Assembly: GCF_042680125.1 (NCBI RefSeq)
Contig: NZ_JBHTNY010000036.1
Direction: 5' to 3' (one strand)
From: Robinsoniella peoriensis
GTDB taxonomy: Bacteria > Bacillota > Clostridia > Lachnospirales > Lachnospiraceae
DNA length: 64,000 nucleotides
The position numbers and the translations under genes are program-made. Shown in pieces: positions 1 through 8,833 of this stretch. The first letter of the stretch is position 1. Each line of letters starts with the position of its first letter. The notes under the pieces are model-generated. The model searched no databases. It worked only from the letters and a program-made list of their open reading frames with translations, and was not told the origin of the DNA.

Positions 1-215
1 GGTTTCTAAGAAGTGAGAAAAGAGGCAGGGAGCGGATATACTGGACCCAGATTCAAAGAGACGAATATCTGGCATTTGAAACCCAGAACTTTGTAGAAAC
101 CCATCACAGTAATTCTATCAGCAGCTTGATGGCATCGCTGTATGATGGGGGAAAGCTTGATGACAACAGTATTGGGGAACTGGAGGCATGGCTGGCCGAT
201 TTGGAAAAGAGGTGA
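1..215 (+). CDS. BlaI/MecI-family repressor, C-terminal part only
   Basis: The reading frame enters from the left edge (codons start at base 3) and stops at 213-215, giving about 70 residues. The opening KRGRERIYW-type strand is the wing of the BlaI winged helix, followed by the helical dimerisation tail ending in LEAWLADLEKR. BlaI proteins repress beta-lactam or cell-wall stress genes and are inactivated by a membrane metalloprotease. The next gene, starting 10 bases later, encodes just such a protease, the usual blaI-blaR order. The N-terminal DNA-binding helices and the promoter are outside the window, so the target site cannot be seen. Confidence 0.8.
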   Translation, partial: FLRSEKRGRERIYWTQIQRDEYLAFETQNFVETHHSNSISSLMASLYDGGKLDDNSIGELEAWLADLEKR

Positions 216-225
216 AACTTACCGG

Positions 226-1791
226 ATGTTTGATTTATTAATTTCTCTTATCATTTCTTCTGTTTTAATGACTGCAGCAGCGGGGATATTATTAATTGTA
301 TTGCGTAATGACCTGCTGCAGTGGGTAGCTCCTTCCGGGCGGGCACTTTTATGGATGGTTTTAATCGCCGGATTGTTATTTCCTATGAAGCCTGTTGTAT
401 TTACTCCCATGGTGGAAGTAAAAGCGCCGGAATTTTTACAGAGTACATCCGTATTTAAGTCTGCAGAAGCTTTTACGCAGGATCGGGGGGCAGAAAAAGA
501 AAACTATACATCTGGGGGAGTCACAACTCAGACCGGTTCATCTTTGGATTATGGGGTGCTTCTGTTCTGGGGAATCGTTGTGGTCTGGATATCAGGAGTG
601 ATGGTGGTGACAGTCCGGGGGCTTGGGAAATGGGTTTCTTTTCGGAACATGCAACGCAGATGGTGCCAGGAAATTAACGATCCATGGATGGATAAATGCC
701 TGGAAGCAGCAGGCAGGCCCCTTGGTATAAAAAAATGCCGGAAGATATACCGTTGTCCTTTTGTGGAAACGGCTTTGCTTACCGGTCTTATTCACCCTGT
801 TATTCTGGTACCGGAGAAAAACTATACCGAATTGGAAACAATTTTGATTTTACGCCATGAACTGGCACATTATATGAGATGGGATCTGTGGGGGAGAACA
901 ATTGCGGCTCTGGCATCAGCCTTACATTGGTTCAATCCTGCCGTTCGTTGGATATGCAGGGAATATATGCATCAATGTGAACTTGCATGTGATACACTTG
1001 TTTTAAATCAGGCAGATAAAGGACTGCGGTTTCAATATGCGTCGATTCTCATTGGTGCGGCAAGGACACCGGTCAAAAAATATCCCGTGTCGGTAGGTTT
1101 TCGCCTATCGGGGAATTTAGTTCATATGAAAGAACGTATCCGTGAGACTACAGAACATCTGCCCAAGAAGAAAGGAATACTGCCAGTCGCTGTTTTATGC
1201 AGTCTGGTACTGTGCTCCGGATCTGTTATGGCACTTGCACAGGACAAAGAGGGAGCAGATATTTTTCCGTACCAATCTATATCAGGAGGTATCGCAATCG
1301 TCTCTGATATAATGGGTGGTATCCAATCAGAAGCATATCCGGATACAGATTCTGATCCGGTAAAAGTACCCGAGGGTTATAAAGAGGTGAATGCAAATGT
1401 GGATGATGAAGGGATAACCTATCGTCTGGTTGCTGCCTTGTATGAGCAGGAAGGTATGGATATCCGCAATGATAAAATGGCAATCCGAATGAATAACGAG
1501 GATCTGGCATTGATAGATCCCAATGAGAAAATTCCGGTCAGCCCCATGACAGGAGGGACGCCGCCCTGGCTGGTAAAGGCGTATGTAAATGGCCGGGATG
1601 TTTGGGAGCTTATAAAGTACGGGTCAGATATGTCCGAAATAAAACAGAAGATCAGCAATGCTCTGATGGAAGCAGTAGGCGGAGACTATGACAGTAAAGA
1701 AGCGTTCAGTAATGCAGCGAGAGAAAAAATTACCCAGAAGATAGGAAATTTAGGAGATTTTGTAGAATTAGATATTTTGAACCGAGAATAA
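226..1791 (+). CDS. BlaR1/MecR1-like M56 membrane metalloprotease, no penicillin-binding sensor
   Basis: Signal transducer of the BlaR1 type: a membrane zinc protease that would destroy or inactivate the upstream BlaI repressor after sensing a signal outside the cell. I see an N-terminal membrane segment (MFDLLISLIISS), further segments near residues 35-55 and 115-140, and the zinc motif HELAH at residues 211-215 (LRHELAHYMRWD). A last membrane helix (LPVAVLCSLVLCSGSV) precedes about 170 extracellular residues. True BlaR1 ends in a class D beta-lactamase-like domain with SxxK; that is absent here, so the ligand is unknown. Start 226 was chosen because GAGGTGA lies 8-11 bases upstream and it follows the blaI stop directly. 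An upstream ATG at 142 lies inside blaI. Confidence 0.8.
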   Translation: MFDLLISLIISSVLMTAAAGILLIVLRNDLLQWVAPSGRALLWMVLIAGLLFPMKPVVFTPMVEVKAPEFLQSTSVFKSAEAFTQDRGAEKENYTSGGVTTQTGSSLDYGVLLFWGIVVVWISGVMVVTVRGLGKWVSFRNMQRRWCQEINDPWMDKCLEAAGRPLGIKKCRKIYRCPFVETALLTGLIHPVILVPEKNYTELETILILRHELAHYMRWDLWGRTIAALASALHWFNPAVRWICREYMHQCELACDTLVLNQADKGLRFQYASILIGAARTPVKKYPVSVGFRLSGNLVHMKERIRETTEHLPKKKGILPVAVLCSLVLCSGSVMALAQDKEGADIFPYQSISGGIAIVSDIMGGIQSEAYPDTDSDPVKVPEGYKEVNANVDDEGITYRLVAALYEQEGMDIRNDKMAIRMNNEDLALIDPNEKIPVSPMTGGTPPWLVKAYVNGRDVWELIKYGSDMSEIKQKISNALMEAVGGDYDSKEAFSNAAREKITQKIGNLGDFVELDILNRE

Positions 1792-1833
1792 TAAAAAAGG
1801 CAATAAATTTGTATGAGTTTTCAGTAAAAATAC

Positions 1834-1862
1834 TAGACAAAATCCTCATTTGGAACTAATAT
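1834..1862 (+). promoter_or_regulatory. Sigma-A-like promoter of the small coiled-coil gene
   Basis: TAGACA at 1834-1839 and TAATAT at 1857-1862 are separated by 17 bases. The start codon at 1905 follows after a leader of about 35 bases with a GAGGAGG ribosome site. This suggests that the small gene is transcribed separately from the protease gene. Confidence 0.55.
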
Positions 1863-1904
1863 ATTCATATAGAATAAATAAGTGAATTTGAGGAGGATAA
1901 TACT

Positions 1905-2114
1905 ATGGCAAGAGGACAAAGAAAATCAATTGATGATCAAATCGAAGTATTGGATGGACAGATTGAAAAAGCGCAGGCGAAACTGGATGAACTTTTGAGT
2001 AAAAGAGAAGAACTGGAAGGCAAGAAGAGAGAAGAAGCGCTGGGTTATCTCTATGATATGATCCAGGAAAGCGGAAAATCCATCGAAGATATTATGATGA
2101 TGATTACGGATTAG
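1905..2114 (+). CDS. Small charged coiled-coil protein, function unknown
   Basis: A 69-residue protein. Residues 8-47 are a highly charged heptad-like helix (IDDQIEVLDGQIEKAQAKL onward), and a short C-terminal helix ends IEDIMMMITD. The strong ribosome site GAGGAGG, own promoter and two downstream hairpins support a real gene. Short Lachnospiraceae proteins starting MARxQRKSIDxxIE are common and resemble small FliJ-like or nucleoid-associated coiled coils. I cannot assign a function. There is no signal peptide or membrane segment, so it should be cytoplasmic and probably oligomeric. Confidence 0.7.
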   Translation: MARGQRKSIDDQIEVLDGQIEKAQAKLDELLSKREELEGKKREEALGYLYDMIQESGKSIEDIMMMITD

Positions 2115-2144
2115 TACTACATTGCATCTTATAATTAGGTTTGT

Positions 2145-2174
2145 CTGAGTAAGGGACGCTTTGTAGATAGAGAT
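2145..2174 (+). repeat. Dispersed intergenic repeat, copy A
   Basis: About 30 bases (starting CTGAGTAAGGGACGC) recur in inverted orientation at 33138-33166, with a 21-base identical core (2150-2170). Weaker similarity continues on both sides. Both copies lie just downstream of a short gene. Probably a small dispersed extragenic element or degraded mobile-element end. Confidence 0.6.
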
Positions 2175-2213
2175 GGTGCCCGGAAAACTTCAAGTAACGT
2201 TTCAAGTAAGGTT

Positions 2214-2240
2214 AAGCAGTGCTTCATACAGGCACTGCTT
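2214..2240 (+). terminator. Hairpin terminator after the coiled-coil gene
   Basis: Perfect 9-bp stem AAGCAGTGC / GCACTGCTT with a 9-base loop, followed by TATTTGTG. The T-tract is weak; a second hairpin follows at 2270. Confidence 0.5.
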
Positions 2241-2269
2241 TATTTGTGTAAAAAAGTGATACAAGTGAC

Positions 2270-2320
2270 AGAGCCGCAGACTATGAAGAAATTTCTTCTT
2301 GAGTCTGAGGCTCTTTCTTT
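2270..2320 (+). terminator. Second hairpin terminator
   Basis: AGAGCC-CAGACT pairs with AGTCTG-GGCTCT around an inner GAAGAAATTTCTTC palindrome, followed by TTTCTTT on the plus strand. It lies between the coiled-coil gene and the convergent URO-D gene ending at 2345. Confidence 0.55.
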
Positions 2321-2344
2321 AACCGGTATGGATTAGAAATAGCC

Positions 2345-3448
2345 TTATTTATAATACCCATAATCATGTGCAGCCTGGTACATGGCAATGATATTCTCTA
2401 CGGGTGTATTATCCTGGATGGCATGTGTGGGGGCAAAATGATATCCTCTGCATTCCATCATAATATCCAGGGTTTCTTTGCAGACGTTTGTTACATCTTC
2501 ACAGGACCCATAAGCAAGGGGGCCGGCGGTGGAGATACATCCTCTGAAATTAAGCCTGCCTCCAAAATGTTCCTTTAAATATTGGGGAGACATATTTACG
2601 GCTTCGGGCTGCAGGGTATCCACTCCTTTGATTCCGATTTCTACAAAATCTTCATATACCCAGCTTGATGATCCGCAGGTATGAATCAGGGAGGGGATGT
2701 GGTAGGAGTCAGCCAGGTCCGCAAATTGCCTGTGGATTGGTTTTAATACTTCCCGGTAAAGTTCCAGGCTGATCATAGGGCCGATCTGTGTTCCCAGATC
2801 TTCACCCATCCAGAGAAAGTCAATCTGCCCCTTACATGCATGGAGCAGACGGTCTAACATTTTTAACTGAAAATCAGCACGTCGGCGGATCAGTGACATG
2901 GCAGCTTCGTCTTGGTCCAGCAGATGGCAGAGGATATCTTCTACGCCCATAATGCGGCCGTTGGAATTAATGATATCCGGCATACCGGCATGTCCTGTGA
3001 ACAGTGCAAATTGATTACCGTAAGATTTTGCCAGCTCACATGCCGCCTCATAATCAAAACAATCCGGATCCGGTACCGGAAAATTCTCAAAAGCTTCATC
3101 ACAGGCATCTTTTAATGGAAAATCACAGAAATCCCAATATCCGCCGGTGTCATGTTCCACCCAGCGCATGATGCTGCCTTCCAGTTGGTCGACCCTTCTG
3201 TTGGCTGGGACAGAGAATAATTCGGGTCCGGTATAGGGTGCCTGGATGGGACGGTAGTCTACACCTAATATCTGGAGAAGGGTTTCGTCATCGCATCCGT
3301 CAATGCCCAGAGCCTTTTTCAATCTTTCATGAACTGCAGGGTTTGCATCGTATCCGATGGTAACCCGGTCTGTTTTTTCGTATTGAAAAGTGCGTTTTAC
3401 TCTTTCCTTAGCGGTCATGGAATCTATTCCTTTTTGAATTTTATACAT
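2345..3448 (-). CDS. Uroporphyrinogen decarboxylase (URO-D) family protein, probably a methyltransferase-like enzyme
   Basis: A TIM-barrel protein of the URO-D/MtaA superfamily. Visible features are the N-terminal MTAKERVKRTFQYEKTDRV block typical of the family, the LWMGEDLGTQIGPMISLELYREVLKP block, the metal-site-like LIHTCGSS and C-terminal FAPTHAIQDNTPVEN. Members outside haem synthesis are often methylcobamide:cofactor methyltransferases, and no haem genes are nearby. It is divergently arranged with an AraC regulator at 3574, which probably controls it. Start 3448 has AGGAG 8 bases upstream; the ATG at 3418 (MTAKERV) also has AAGGA and matches usual family starts, so a slightly shorter protein is possible. 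Confidence 0.75.
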   Translation of the reverse strand: MYKIQKGIDSMTAKERVKRTFQYEKTDRVTIGYDANPAVHERLKKALGIDGCDDETLLQILGVDYRPIQAPYTGPELFSVPANRRVDQLEGSIMRWVEHDTGGYWDFCDFPLKDACDEAFENFPVPDPDCFDYEAACELAKSYGNQFALFTGHAGMPDIINSNGRIMGVEDILCHLLDQDEAAMSLIRRRADFQLKMLDRLLHACKGQIDFLWMGEDLGTQIGPMISLELYREVLKPIHRQFADLADSYHIPSLIHTCGSSSWVYEDFVEIGIKGVDTLQPEAVNMSPQYLKEHFGGRLNFRGCISTAGPLAYGSCEDVTNVCKETLDIMMECRGYHFAPTHAIQDNTPVENIIAMYQAAHDYGYYK

Positions 3449-3573
3449 AAGCACACTCCTTTGTATTTCTTTTTATAAAATTATGATATAATAGAATCGA
3501 ATCAGTTACAATGCAGTAAAACACCAAAAAATAAAAGAAATGACTCATATATATAAAACAGGGGAGGTTAGAA

Positions 3574-4377
3574 ATGAAGCTGAAAATGAATGTAATTAAT
3601 CTATATCAGTGTGACAGCGGGTTTGAAACATCACGCAGGGTGTTTGATTACCATTATATGCTCTATGTTCACAGAGGAAAAGGGCGGTATGTCATAGGAA
3701 ATAAAACCTGTCCTGCAATTATGGGGGACTTATTTTATGTGCCCCCGGGTGTGGGAAATACAATTTTAGCGGATGTGGAAGATCCCTTTTTATTATCCGG
3801 TATCGAATTTGTATTGCAGGATCAATCGCCGGAAAACAGAATGGCACTGGCAGGACTTTATAATAAGACGAATATTCTGAAAAATAGTTTTTTAGTGGAA
3901 ACGATTCAGCAAATGGTAAAGGAGTATCACATCGGGCGTATGTATTCCAGCCAGATTTGCAGCAGCCTGTTAGGATCTCTGGTTATGAAACTGCTTCAGT
4001 CACAGGTTATGGGAGGTCAGGAGCAGGATCAGATGAAGGGCCAGATCCTGGATTATATTGTGGAACATATGCAGGAGGGTATCACTCATCAGGAATTATC
4101 TGCTGTTTTCGCCTGCCATAAAAGCACGATTAACCGGATATTAACTGCCTCCACCGGAATGAGCCTTAAAAATTATCTGATTGATCTGCGCCTGAAAAAG
4201 GCCGGGGAACTGTTAAAATACAGTAATAAATCCATGAGTGAAATTGCAGAGCTCTGCGGGTACCAGAGCAGTATATTTTTCTCGCGGCAGTTTAAACAGA
4301 AAATGGGGGTAACACCTTTGCATTTTCGCAACTGCAGTGGTAATACACCTGTGGGAATAATAACAGATACCAAGTAA
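3574..4377 (+). CDS. AraC-family regulator with N-terminal cupin
   Basis: A 267-residue regulator. The N-terminal half has a cupin-like sensor (MLYVHRGKGRYVIG, then GDLFYVPPG). The C-terminal ~100 residues hold two helix-turn-helix motifs (HQELSAVFACHKSTINRIL and MSEIAELCGYQSSIFFSRQF), followed by the GVTPLHFR signature. Start supported by GGGGAGG 7-8 bases upstream. It is transcribed away from the URO-D gene at 3448 and probably regulates it; no binding site could be assigned. Confidence 0.85.
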   Translation: MKLKMNVINLYQCDSGFETSRRVFDYHYMLYVHRGKGRYVIGNKTCPAIMGDLFYVPPGVGNTILADVEDPFLLSGIEFVLQDQSPENRMALAGLYNKTNILKNSFLVETIQQMVKEYHIGRMYSSQICSSLLGSLVMKLLQSQVMGGQEQDQMKGQILDYIVEHMQEGITHQELSAVFACHKSTINRILTASTGMSLKNYLIDLRLKKAGELLKYSNKSMSEIAELCGYQSSIFFSRQFKQKMGVTPLHFRNCSGNTPVGIITDTK

Positions 4378-4394
4378 AAAGCAGTAATAATTGA

Positions 4395-4440
4395 GAAAGC
4401 GTCAGAGATCGGGCAAATCCCAATATCTGACGCTTTCTGG
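4395..4440. terminator. Bidirectional terminator between convergent genes
   Basis: Perfect 12-bp stem GAAAGCGTCAGA (4395-4406) / TCTGACGCTTTC (4426-4437) with an inner GGG/CCC pairing. It sits between the AraC gene ending at 4377 and the response regulator gene ending at 4443. Confidence 0.7.
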
Positions 4441-4442
4441 TT

Positions 4443-5045
4443 TCATACAGGAGGAATATATCCGTGCTGCAGCCCCTTTGCAATTGCCTCCACAGAAGAG
4501 GAGACCTGTAATTTATCAAATATATGCTGCAAATGATTGGAAACGGTACGTTCACTTATAAAAAGATGGTATGCTATCTCTTTTCGTTTAAAGCCTTCTG
4601 CCATCAGTTGAAGCACCTCTTTTTCGCTGTCGGTCAATTCCTCGATATAAGAATCTGTATTTGGAAAATAAGTATTTCCCAAAGTAATGATCTGGAGTAT
4701 ACGCAGCAGTTCATCCGGAGAAACCGTTTTGCTGATAAATCCTTTTGCACCTAATTTACGTGCTTCTCTCCGGTAAACAGGCAGATCATACCCGGAGAGC
4801 ATCACCAGTTTCTGCTGTGGAAATTCTTTTAAAATGCGCCTGGAAAGTGACAATCCGTCTTCACTGCTGAGATGGTTCAGATTGATATCCATAAGGATGA
4901 TATCCGGATTCAGCCGTATAATATCATCCCGGATATGTCTGGTATCCCGGATAGATGAAAAGGACTCTATGCCATCCTGGCCTTCTAAGGCGATTTCAAG
5001 GCTTTTGGCAAACAGGATATGGTCATCGACTAACAAAACTTTCAT
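4443..5045 (-). CDS. NarL/LuxR-type response regulator
   Basis: A 200-residue response regulator. The receiver domain has acidic residues VDDH at 6-9, the likely phosphorylation site Asp53 (IILMDINL) and a switch lysine in GFISKTVSPDELL. The C-terminal LuxR helix-turn-helix reads LTDSEKEVLQLMAEGF then ERTVSNHLQHIFDKL. AAGGAG lies 9 bases upstream of the ATG. The gene overlaps the upstream kinase gene by 23 bases, so the two are translationally coupled. The neighbouring ABC permease/ATPase operon on the same strand is the likely target. Confidence 0.88.
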   Translation of the reverse strand: MKVLLVDDHILFAKSLEIALEGQDGIESFSSIRDTRHIRDDIIRLNPDIILMDINLNHLSSEDGLSLSRRILKEFPQQKLVMLSGYDLPVYRREARKLGAKGFISKTVSPDELLRILQIITLGNTYFPNTDSYIEELTDSEKEVLQLMAEGFKRKEIAYHLFISERTVSNHLQHIFDKLQVSSSVEAIAKGLQHGYIPPV

Positions 5046-6588
5046 AAGAATGTTCTCCTTTCATAGGCATGGTTATATGAACCGATATCCCCCGGGGAGT
5101 GTTATCCTGAATCTTCATTTCACCGCACAAGGAAAGTGTCTGTTCCTGAATGGAGGAGATCCCTTTGTGATCGGATGTGGGAGAAAGCAAAATGGTATCT
5201 GCGCAGGAAGTGCCGTTGTCACTGACACACAGATGAATAGTTCCTTTGTCCTGGGACAATGTAACCCACATATAGTTTCCTTTGGAATGCTTATATACAT
5301 TGGTGGCAAGTTCTTTTATAAATCGGTATATGATCAGGTGATAGGGTTCGACTAAAAATAAATCGTCCGGGCATGTAAAGGTGGTGATAATGGTACGGTA
5401 AGGAAATGACCTGCCCGTTTCTTCGATCAGGTTCTGATAATTTTCCTTCAAAGTCAATGACTTTACGAGCGCCGGATGATAGTCCTGCATTTGTTTCCGG
5501 ATATTTCCGTTTAGTTCATCCAGAGTACTTAAAATGAGCTTCTGCACTTTTGGATCACCGGATTTACTCATCAGATTCTTAAGGGATAAGACATCCTGCA
5601 GCACCTCATCATGAAGGTAGTTGGAGAAATCAGCTTTTAACTGTTCTTCCCGCCGAATCTGTTCCAGTACTTTATTGTAGGAACCGGGATGGAGAAAGGA
5701 AAACTTCTGTATACGGAAATTCTGCTCCAGCATAATATTACACAAAAATACCAGCCAGATGAACAGATTAATGATAAGAAAATATCCCCGGAAGCTGAAT
5801 TTCAATAAATAGGAAATGAGTATAACGGCTAAAGCAAAAAACAGGAACATAATCCATGCCTGTTTTTTATGAAATACAGATGATAAAGGAGTACTTTTCG
5901 ACTTTTTAAACGATATGGCATGAATGTTAAAAAAGAACAGAAGTACAATCAGGTAAACACCAAAATTCTCAAGATGCCCCGGCACCTTAGCCGTGAGGAT
6001 GCAGTATAATGCAAAACTTCCAAAGATCAGGAAAAACGAGGTAAGTATAGATTTACGCTCATTTTTCCAGACAAAACCCATCCGCTTGTGATGCTTGATC
6101 AGGATCAGGAAAAAACAAAAAACAGTGATGAGAAATTGAATTCCGAACATAAATGCAAATACCCGGGGAGAGATAAAAAGCCCGATAATGGATCCAATAC
6201 AGGTAAAAAACATCAGTATTCCGGTAAAACGTTTATATTGATATCCGGTATCCTGAAAAAAGAATACCAGAGTAAATCTGGCTGAAGCGCAGAGAATAAC
6301 AGGACCCAAAGCGGTCAGTGCCACAGCGCCTGCCCGGGAAGGGTCCAGTGTAAACACAATGTACCAGCAATTTAAAGCAAGCAATCCACAGAACAGATTC
6401 AGCATCTTGTTATTTTTAAGGTTGCAGGTAACAATATAGGAGATATCAAGCAGTATCAGCGTTGAAATAAGATATGGAACTAAGCTTGTGGACTCGGATA
6501 ATCGGCCCGGCCCGGTAATGTTTGCGATATATAACATGGTAATCAGGTGATTTGCTAAAAACAGCAATTTGATTTTTCTAGGTTTCAT
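5023..6588 (-). CDS. Multi-pass membrane sensor histidine kinase (NarL-partner type)
   Basis: A 521-residue kinase. About eight hydrophobic segments fill residues 1-285, with no large extracellular domain, so the signal is probably sensed in the membrane. The dimerisation region has the phospho-acceptor His326 in NYLHDEVLQDVLSLK, the form found in kinases that pair with NarL-type regulators. The C-terminal ATPase has FIKELATNVYKHSKG as the N-box and VSDNGTSC as the G1 box. A GGAG site precedes the ATG. It overlaps the response regulator gene and follows the ABC transporter genes in the same direction. Confidence 0.85.
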   Translation of the reverse strand: MKPRKIKLLFLANHLITMLYIANITGPGRLSESTSLVPYLISTLILLDISYIVTCNLKNNKMLNLFCGLLALNCWYIVFTLDPSRAGAVALTALGPVILCASARFTLVFFFQDTGYQYKRFTGILMFFTCIGSIIGLFISPRVFAFMFGIQFLITVFCFFLILIKHHKRMGFVWKNERKSILTSFFLIFGSFALYCILTAKVPGHLENFGVYLIVLLFFFNIHAISFKKSKSTPLSSVFHKKQAWIMFLFFALAVILISYLLKFSFRGYFLIINLFIWLVFLCNIMLEQNFRIQKFSFLHPGSYNKVLEQIRREEQLKADFSNYLHDEVLQDVLSLKNLMSKSGDPKVQKLILSTLDELNGNIRKQMQDYHPALVKSLTLKENYQNLIEETGRSFPYRTIITTFTCPDDLFLVEPYHLIIYRFIKELATNVYKHSKGNYMWVTLSQDKGTIHLCVSDNGTSCADTILLSPTSDHKGISSIQEQTLSLCGEMKIQDNTPRGISVHITMPMKGEHSYESFVSR

Positions 6589-6658
6589 TCTTTATATCTC
6601 CATTTTTATATTCAGACACGCTCCAGAGCAGATTAAAACAGTTTCAAACGAAACAATT

Positions 6659-8821
6659 TTAATTAGGACTTTGGGGAGCATGATGCACAGAACTGCTGAA
6701 AATAATCTTATAGCACGTTCTTTTGGTGATCATATAGTAAATCAGGTATATGGCGGCAGTCAATCCTACGGAGACTGCAACAGGTAAATATTGAATCAGT
6801 GTATCTCCCAATAAATTCTGCATCAATCCCCGCTTATAAACAAGCAGAGCAAATAAACTGTCTGTTAATCCAATTATAAAAGGGATGCTAAAAAAAGTGA
6901 ACACCTGATTTCTGATTATTATCTTAATTTTTTTGCTGCTGTAGCCCATTTTCTTTAAAATATCCAAGTCTTCTCTGGAATCAGTTATGGCTGAGACGTT
7001 ATTAAAGTACAAAATGCTTCCTGTAGCGATGAAAAATAAAACCACCAGAAATCCGATCAGAAGAAAAGTTGAGCTGTTCAGGGTAAGTAATTCTTGAATC
7101 CGATGGGAATTACCCTGAAGATAAGGGCTGTTATCTGTGATTTTTTCCATGGCTGTATAGATAGACTCATTATTTTTTAATCCCGGACCATTTAGGCTTA
7201 ACACAGTAGTCCTGGGATATGTCATCTTAACAAGCCGGTTATAAGCTTCATCGCTGATAATCAAAGTGCCGATACTGTTGGCAAAAGAAATGGGATTGGC
7301 CAGGGTAGTACTTTTCACTTTTAGATTCAGGGGGCCTTTATCGGTGAGCAGCGGATATACGCAGCCGGTTTCATCAGAGCCATCTGCATTGGGTTCGTAT
7401 TTCACCAGGATGCACTGGGTTTCTGTAAGAGGAAGTAAACCTTCCAGAGAATCTGATCTGCCCTGGGCAGTCATTAACTGCTCATAAGAGGATGCAGAAA
7501 TACATTCAAATCCGGGCACTCTTGTGAGTTTTTCGTTATTTGCATCTCCTTTTGCACTGCCAATCTGATATTCTATGGGAAGTACGCTGGCGTCGGAGGT
7601 TACTTTTATAATGTCTGTAAGTGTAAGTGTAACGCCGGAAGAATCCATATTGTCCAGAAGGGAGTGATTTGATTCAAGGGAGTGATTTGATTCAAGGGAG
7701 TGATTTGATTCAAGGGAGTGATTTGATTCAAGGGAGTGATTTGTCACAAGGGTCTGATTTGATTCGAGGGACGGACTTTCCGCAAGGATGTGTTTGACTG
7801 CCGGGATCTGCTCCGCATTTTCCACCCGGAATTCAATCTCGGAAGGTGCAATGCGGGAAACTGCTGCAATGGGATAGTATAATGTAAGTGCCATCACTCC
7901 CGTAATGGTCAGGGTAGCGGCGGAAAAAAGAGTCAGCATTATGATGGTTCTGGCATTACTTCGAATACGGTAAATAAAATTCGGGATAGTAATAATGCGC
8001 ACTTCCGTATAAAAGCGTTTGCTGCCCCTGGTAAGAGACATAAAGCAGGGCAGGAAAGAATTGATAAAAAATACGGTTCCGAATGTTACAAGCAAGAGGG
8101 TCAGCATACCGATTGGAGTGAATCCGGCAGTAATCCACAGGGAATCTTTTCCCTGTAAAATATTTAATGCTAAAAAGTATCCGGATAAAATCATCAAAAG
8201 TCCCAAAATGGCAGGAACGATCCGGGTTTTCATATTCTTTTCTGCATGTTTCTCCAGGCGTATCAGGTTCAAAAGTGAAGTCTGCCGGATTACTTTTCCA
8301 TTTGAAAGAAACATTGCAGAAATAACGGCGAGGACAAATATAGCTGTCTGGACTATAGCCCCAGGGTTAAAAAGTATCATTTTTTCATCTGATAAAGACA
8401 GATTCAAAAGTGCAGTAATAAAGGCAACGACACCTTTGTGCAAGAATCCGCCGGCCAGAACGCCGATGATCAGTGAAGCCGTACAAATAAAAAAGTTCTC
8501 CAGGGCTAACAGGCGCATGATAGCTGATTTTCGGTATCCCAGCAATGCATAAATGCCAAGCTCTCTGGTCCTTCGACGCAGAAAAAATCCATTAGAGTAA
8601 GTCATGTAGAAGACAACAAATGCCATAAGAAAAACAGAAACCGTACGGCACATCATTTCCACTCTTCCATCAGAAGAGATTTTTTCCAGCATTACGTCAT
8701 TCATAGAAAAAGAGGTAAAAGCAAAAAAGATCGTTATTACTAAGGATGCTGATATCAGATATAGTGTGTAAAAGGAAAAGTTCTTTTTCAGATTTTTTAT
8801 AGCTATCAAAATAATATTCAT
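6659..8821 (-). CDS. FtsX-domain ABC transporter permease (BceB/MacB-like) with hexapeptide repeat
   Basis: A 720-residue permease with about ten membrane segments. One helix sits at the N-terminus (NFSFYTLYLISASLVITIFF), then an FtsX cluster, a large extracellular region at about residues 330-570, and a C-terminal FtsX cluster (LIGFLVVLFFIATGS onward). This layout matches BceB-type peptide-antibiotic transporters (usually about 650 residues). The extracellular domain contains LESNHS repeated in tandem (bases 7660-7785), a likely variable insertion. AGGAG lies 6 bases before the start. The ATPase gene begins 12 bases upstream of it, and the two-component genes follow downstream. Confidence 0.82.
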   Translation of the reverse strand: MNIILIAIKNLKKNFSFYTLYLISASLVITIFFAFTSFSMNDVMLEKISSDGRVEMMCRTVSVFLMAFVVFYMTYSNGFFLRRRTRELGIYALLGYRKSAIMRLLALENFFICTASLIIGVLAGGFLHKGVVAFITALLNLSLSDEKMILFNPGAIVQTAIFVLAVISAMFLSNGKVIRQTSLLNLIRLEKHAEKNMKTRIVPAILGLLMILSGYFLALNILQGKDSLWITAGFTPIGMLTLLLVTFGTVFFINSFLPCFMSLTRGSKRFYTEVRIITIPNFIYRIRSNARTIIMLTLFSAATLTITGVMALTLYYPIAAVSRIAPSEIEFRVENAEQIPAVKHILAESPSLESNQTLVTNHSLESNHSLESNHSLESNHSLESNHSLLDNMDSSGVTLTLTDIIKVTSDASVLPIEYQIGSAKGDANNEKLTRVPGFECISASSYEQLMTAQGRSDSLEGLLPLTETQCILVKYEPNADGSDETGCVYPLLTDKGPLNLKVKSTTLANPISFANSIGTLIISDEAYNRLVKMTYPRTTVLSLNGPGLKNNESIYTAMEKITDNSPYLQGNSHRIQELLTLNSSTFLLIGFLVVLFFIATGSILYFNNVSAITDSREDLDILKKMGYSSKKIKIIIRNQVFTFFSIPFIIGLTDSLFALLVYKRGLMQNLLGDTLIQYLPVAVSVGLTAAIYLIYYMITKRTCYKIIFSSSVHHAPQSPN
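7660..7785 (-). repeat. In-frame 18-bp tandem repeat (hexapeptide LESNHS) in the permease gene
   Basis: Plus-strand unit GGGAGTGATTTGATTCAA occurs four times without change (7660-7731). It is followed by diverged copies at 7732-7749, 7750-7767 and 7768-7785. As 18 is a multiple of three, gain or loss of units changes the length of the extracellular domain without breaking the frame. The repeat encodes LESNHS/LVTNHS/LESNQT units. Confidence 0.92.
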
Positions 8822-8833
8822 AAGGTTCTCCTG

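Noticed and set aside
142..225. Upstream start for the BlaR1-like gene at 142
   Set aside because: It lies inside the blaI frame with no ribosome site; 226 is well supported.
4834..5355. Plus-strand 173-codon open frame
   Set aside because: It is antisense to the well-supported kinase and response regulator genes and has no family features.
7660..7785. Regular repeats resembling a CRISPR array
   Set aside because: Units are contiguous with no spacers and are in frame within a permease gene.
8019..8552. Plus-strand 177-codon open frame
   Set aside because: Antisense shadow of the FtsX-type permease gene, with low-complexity composition.
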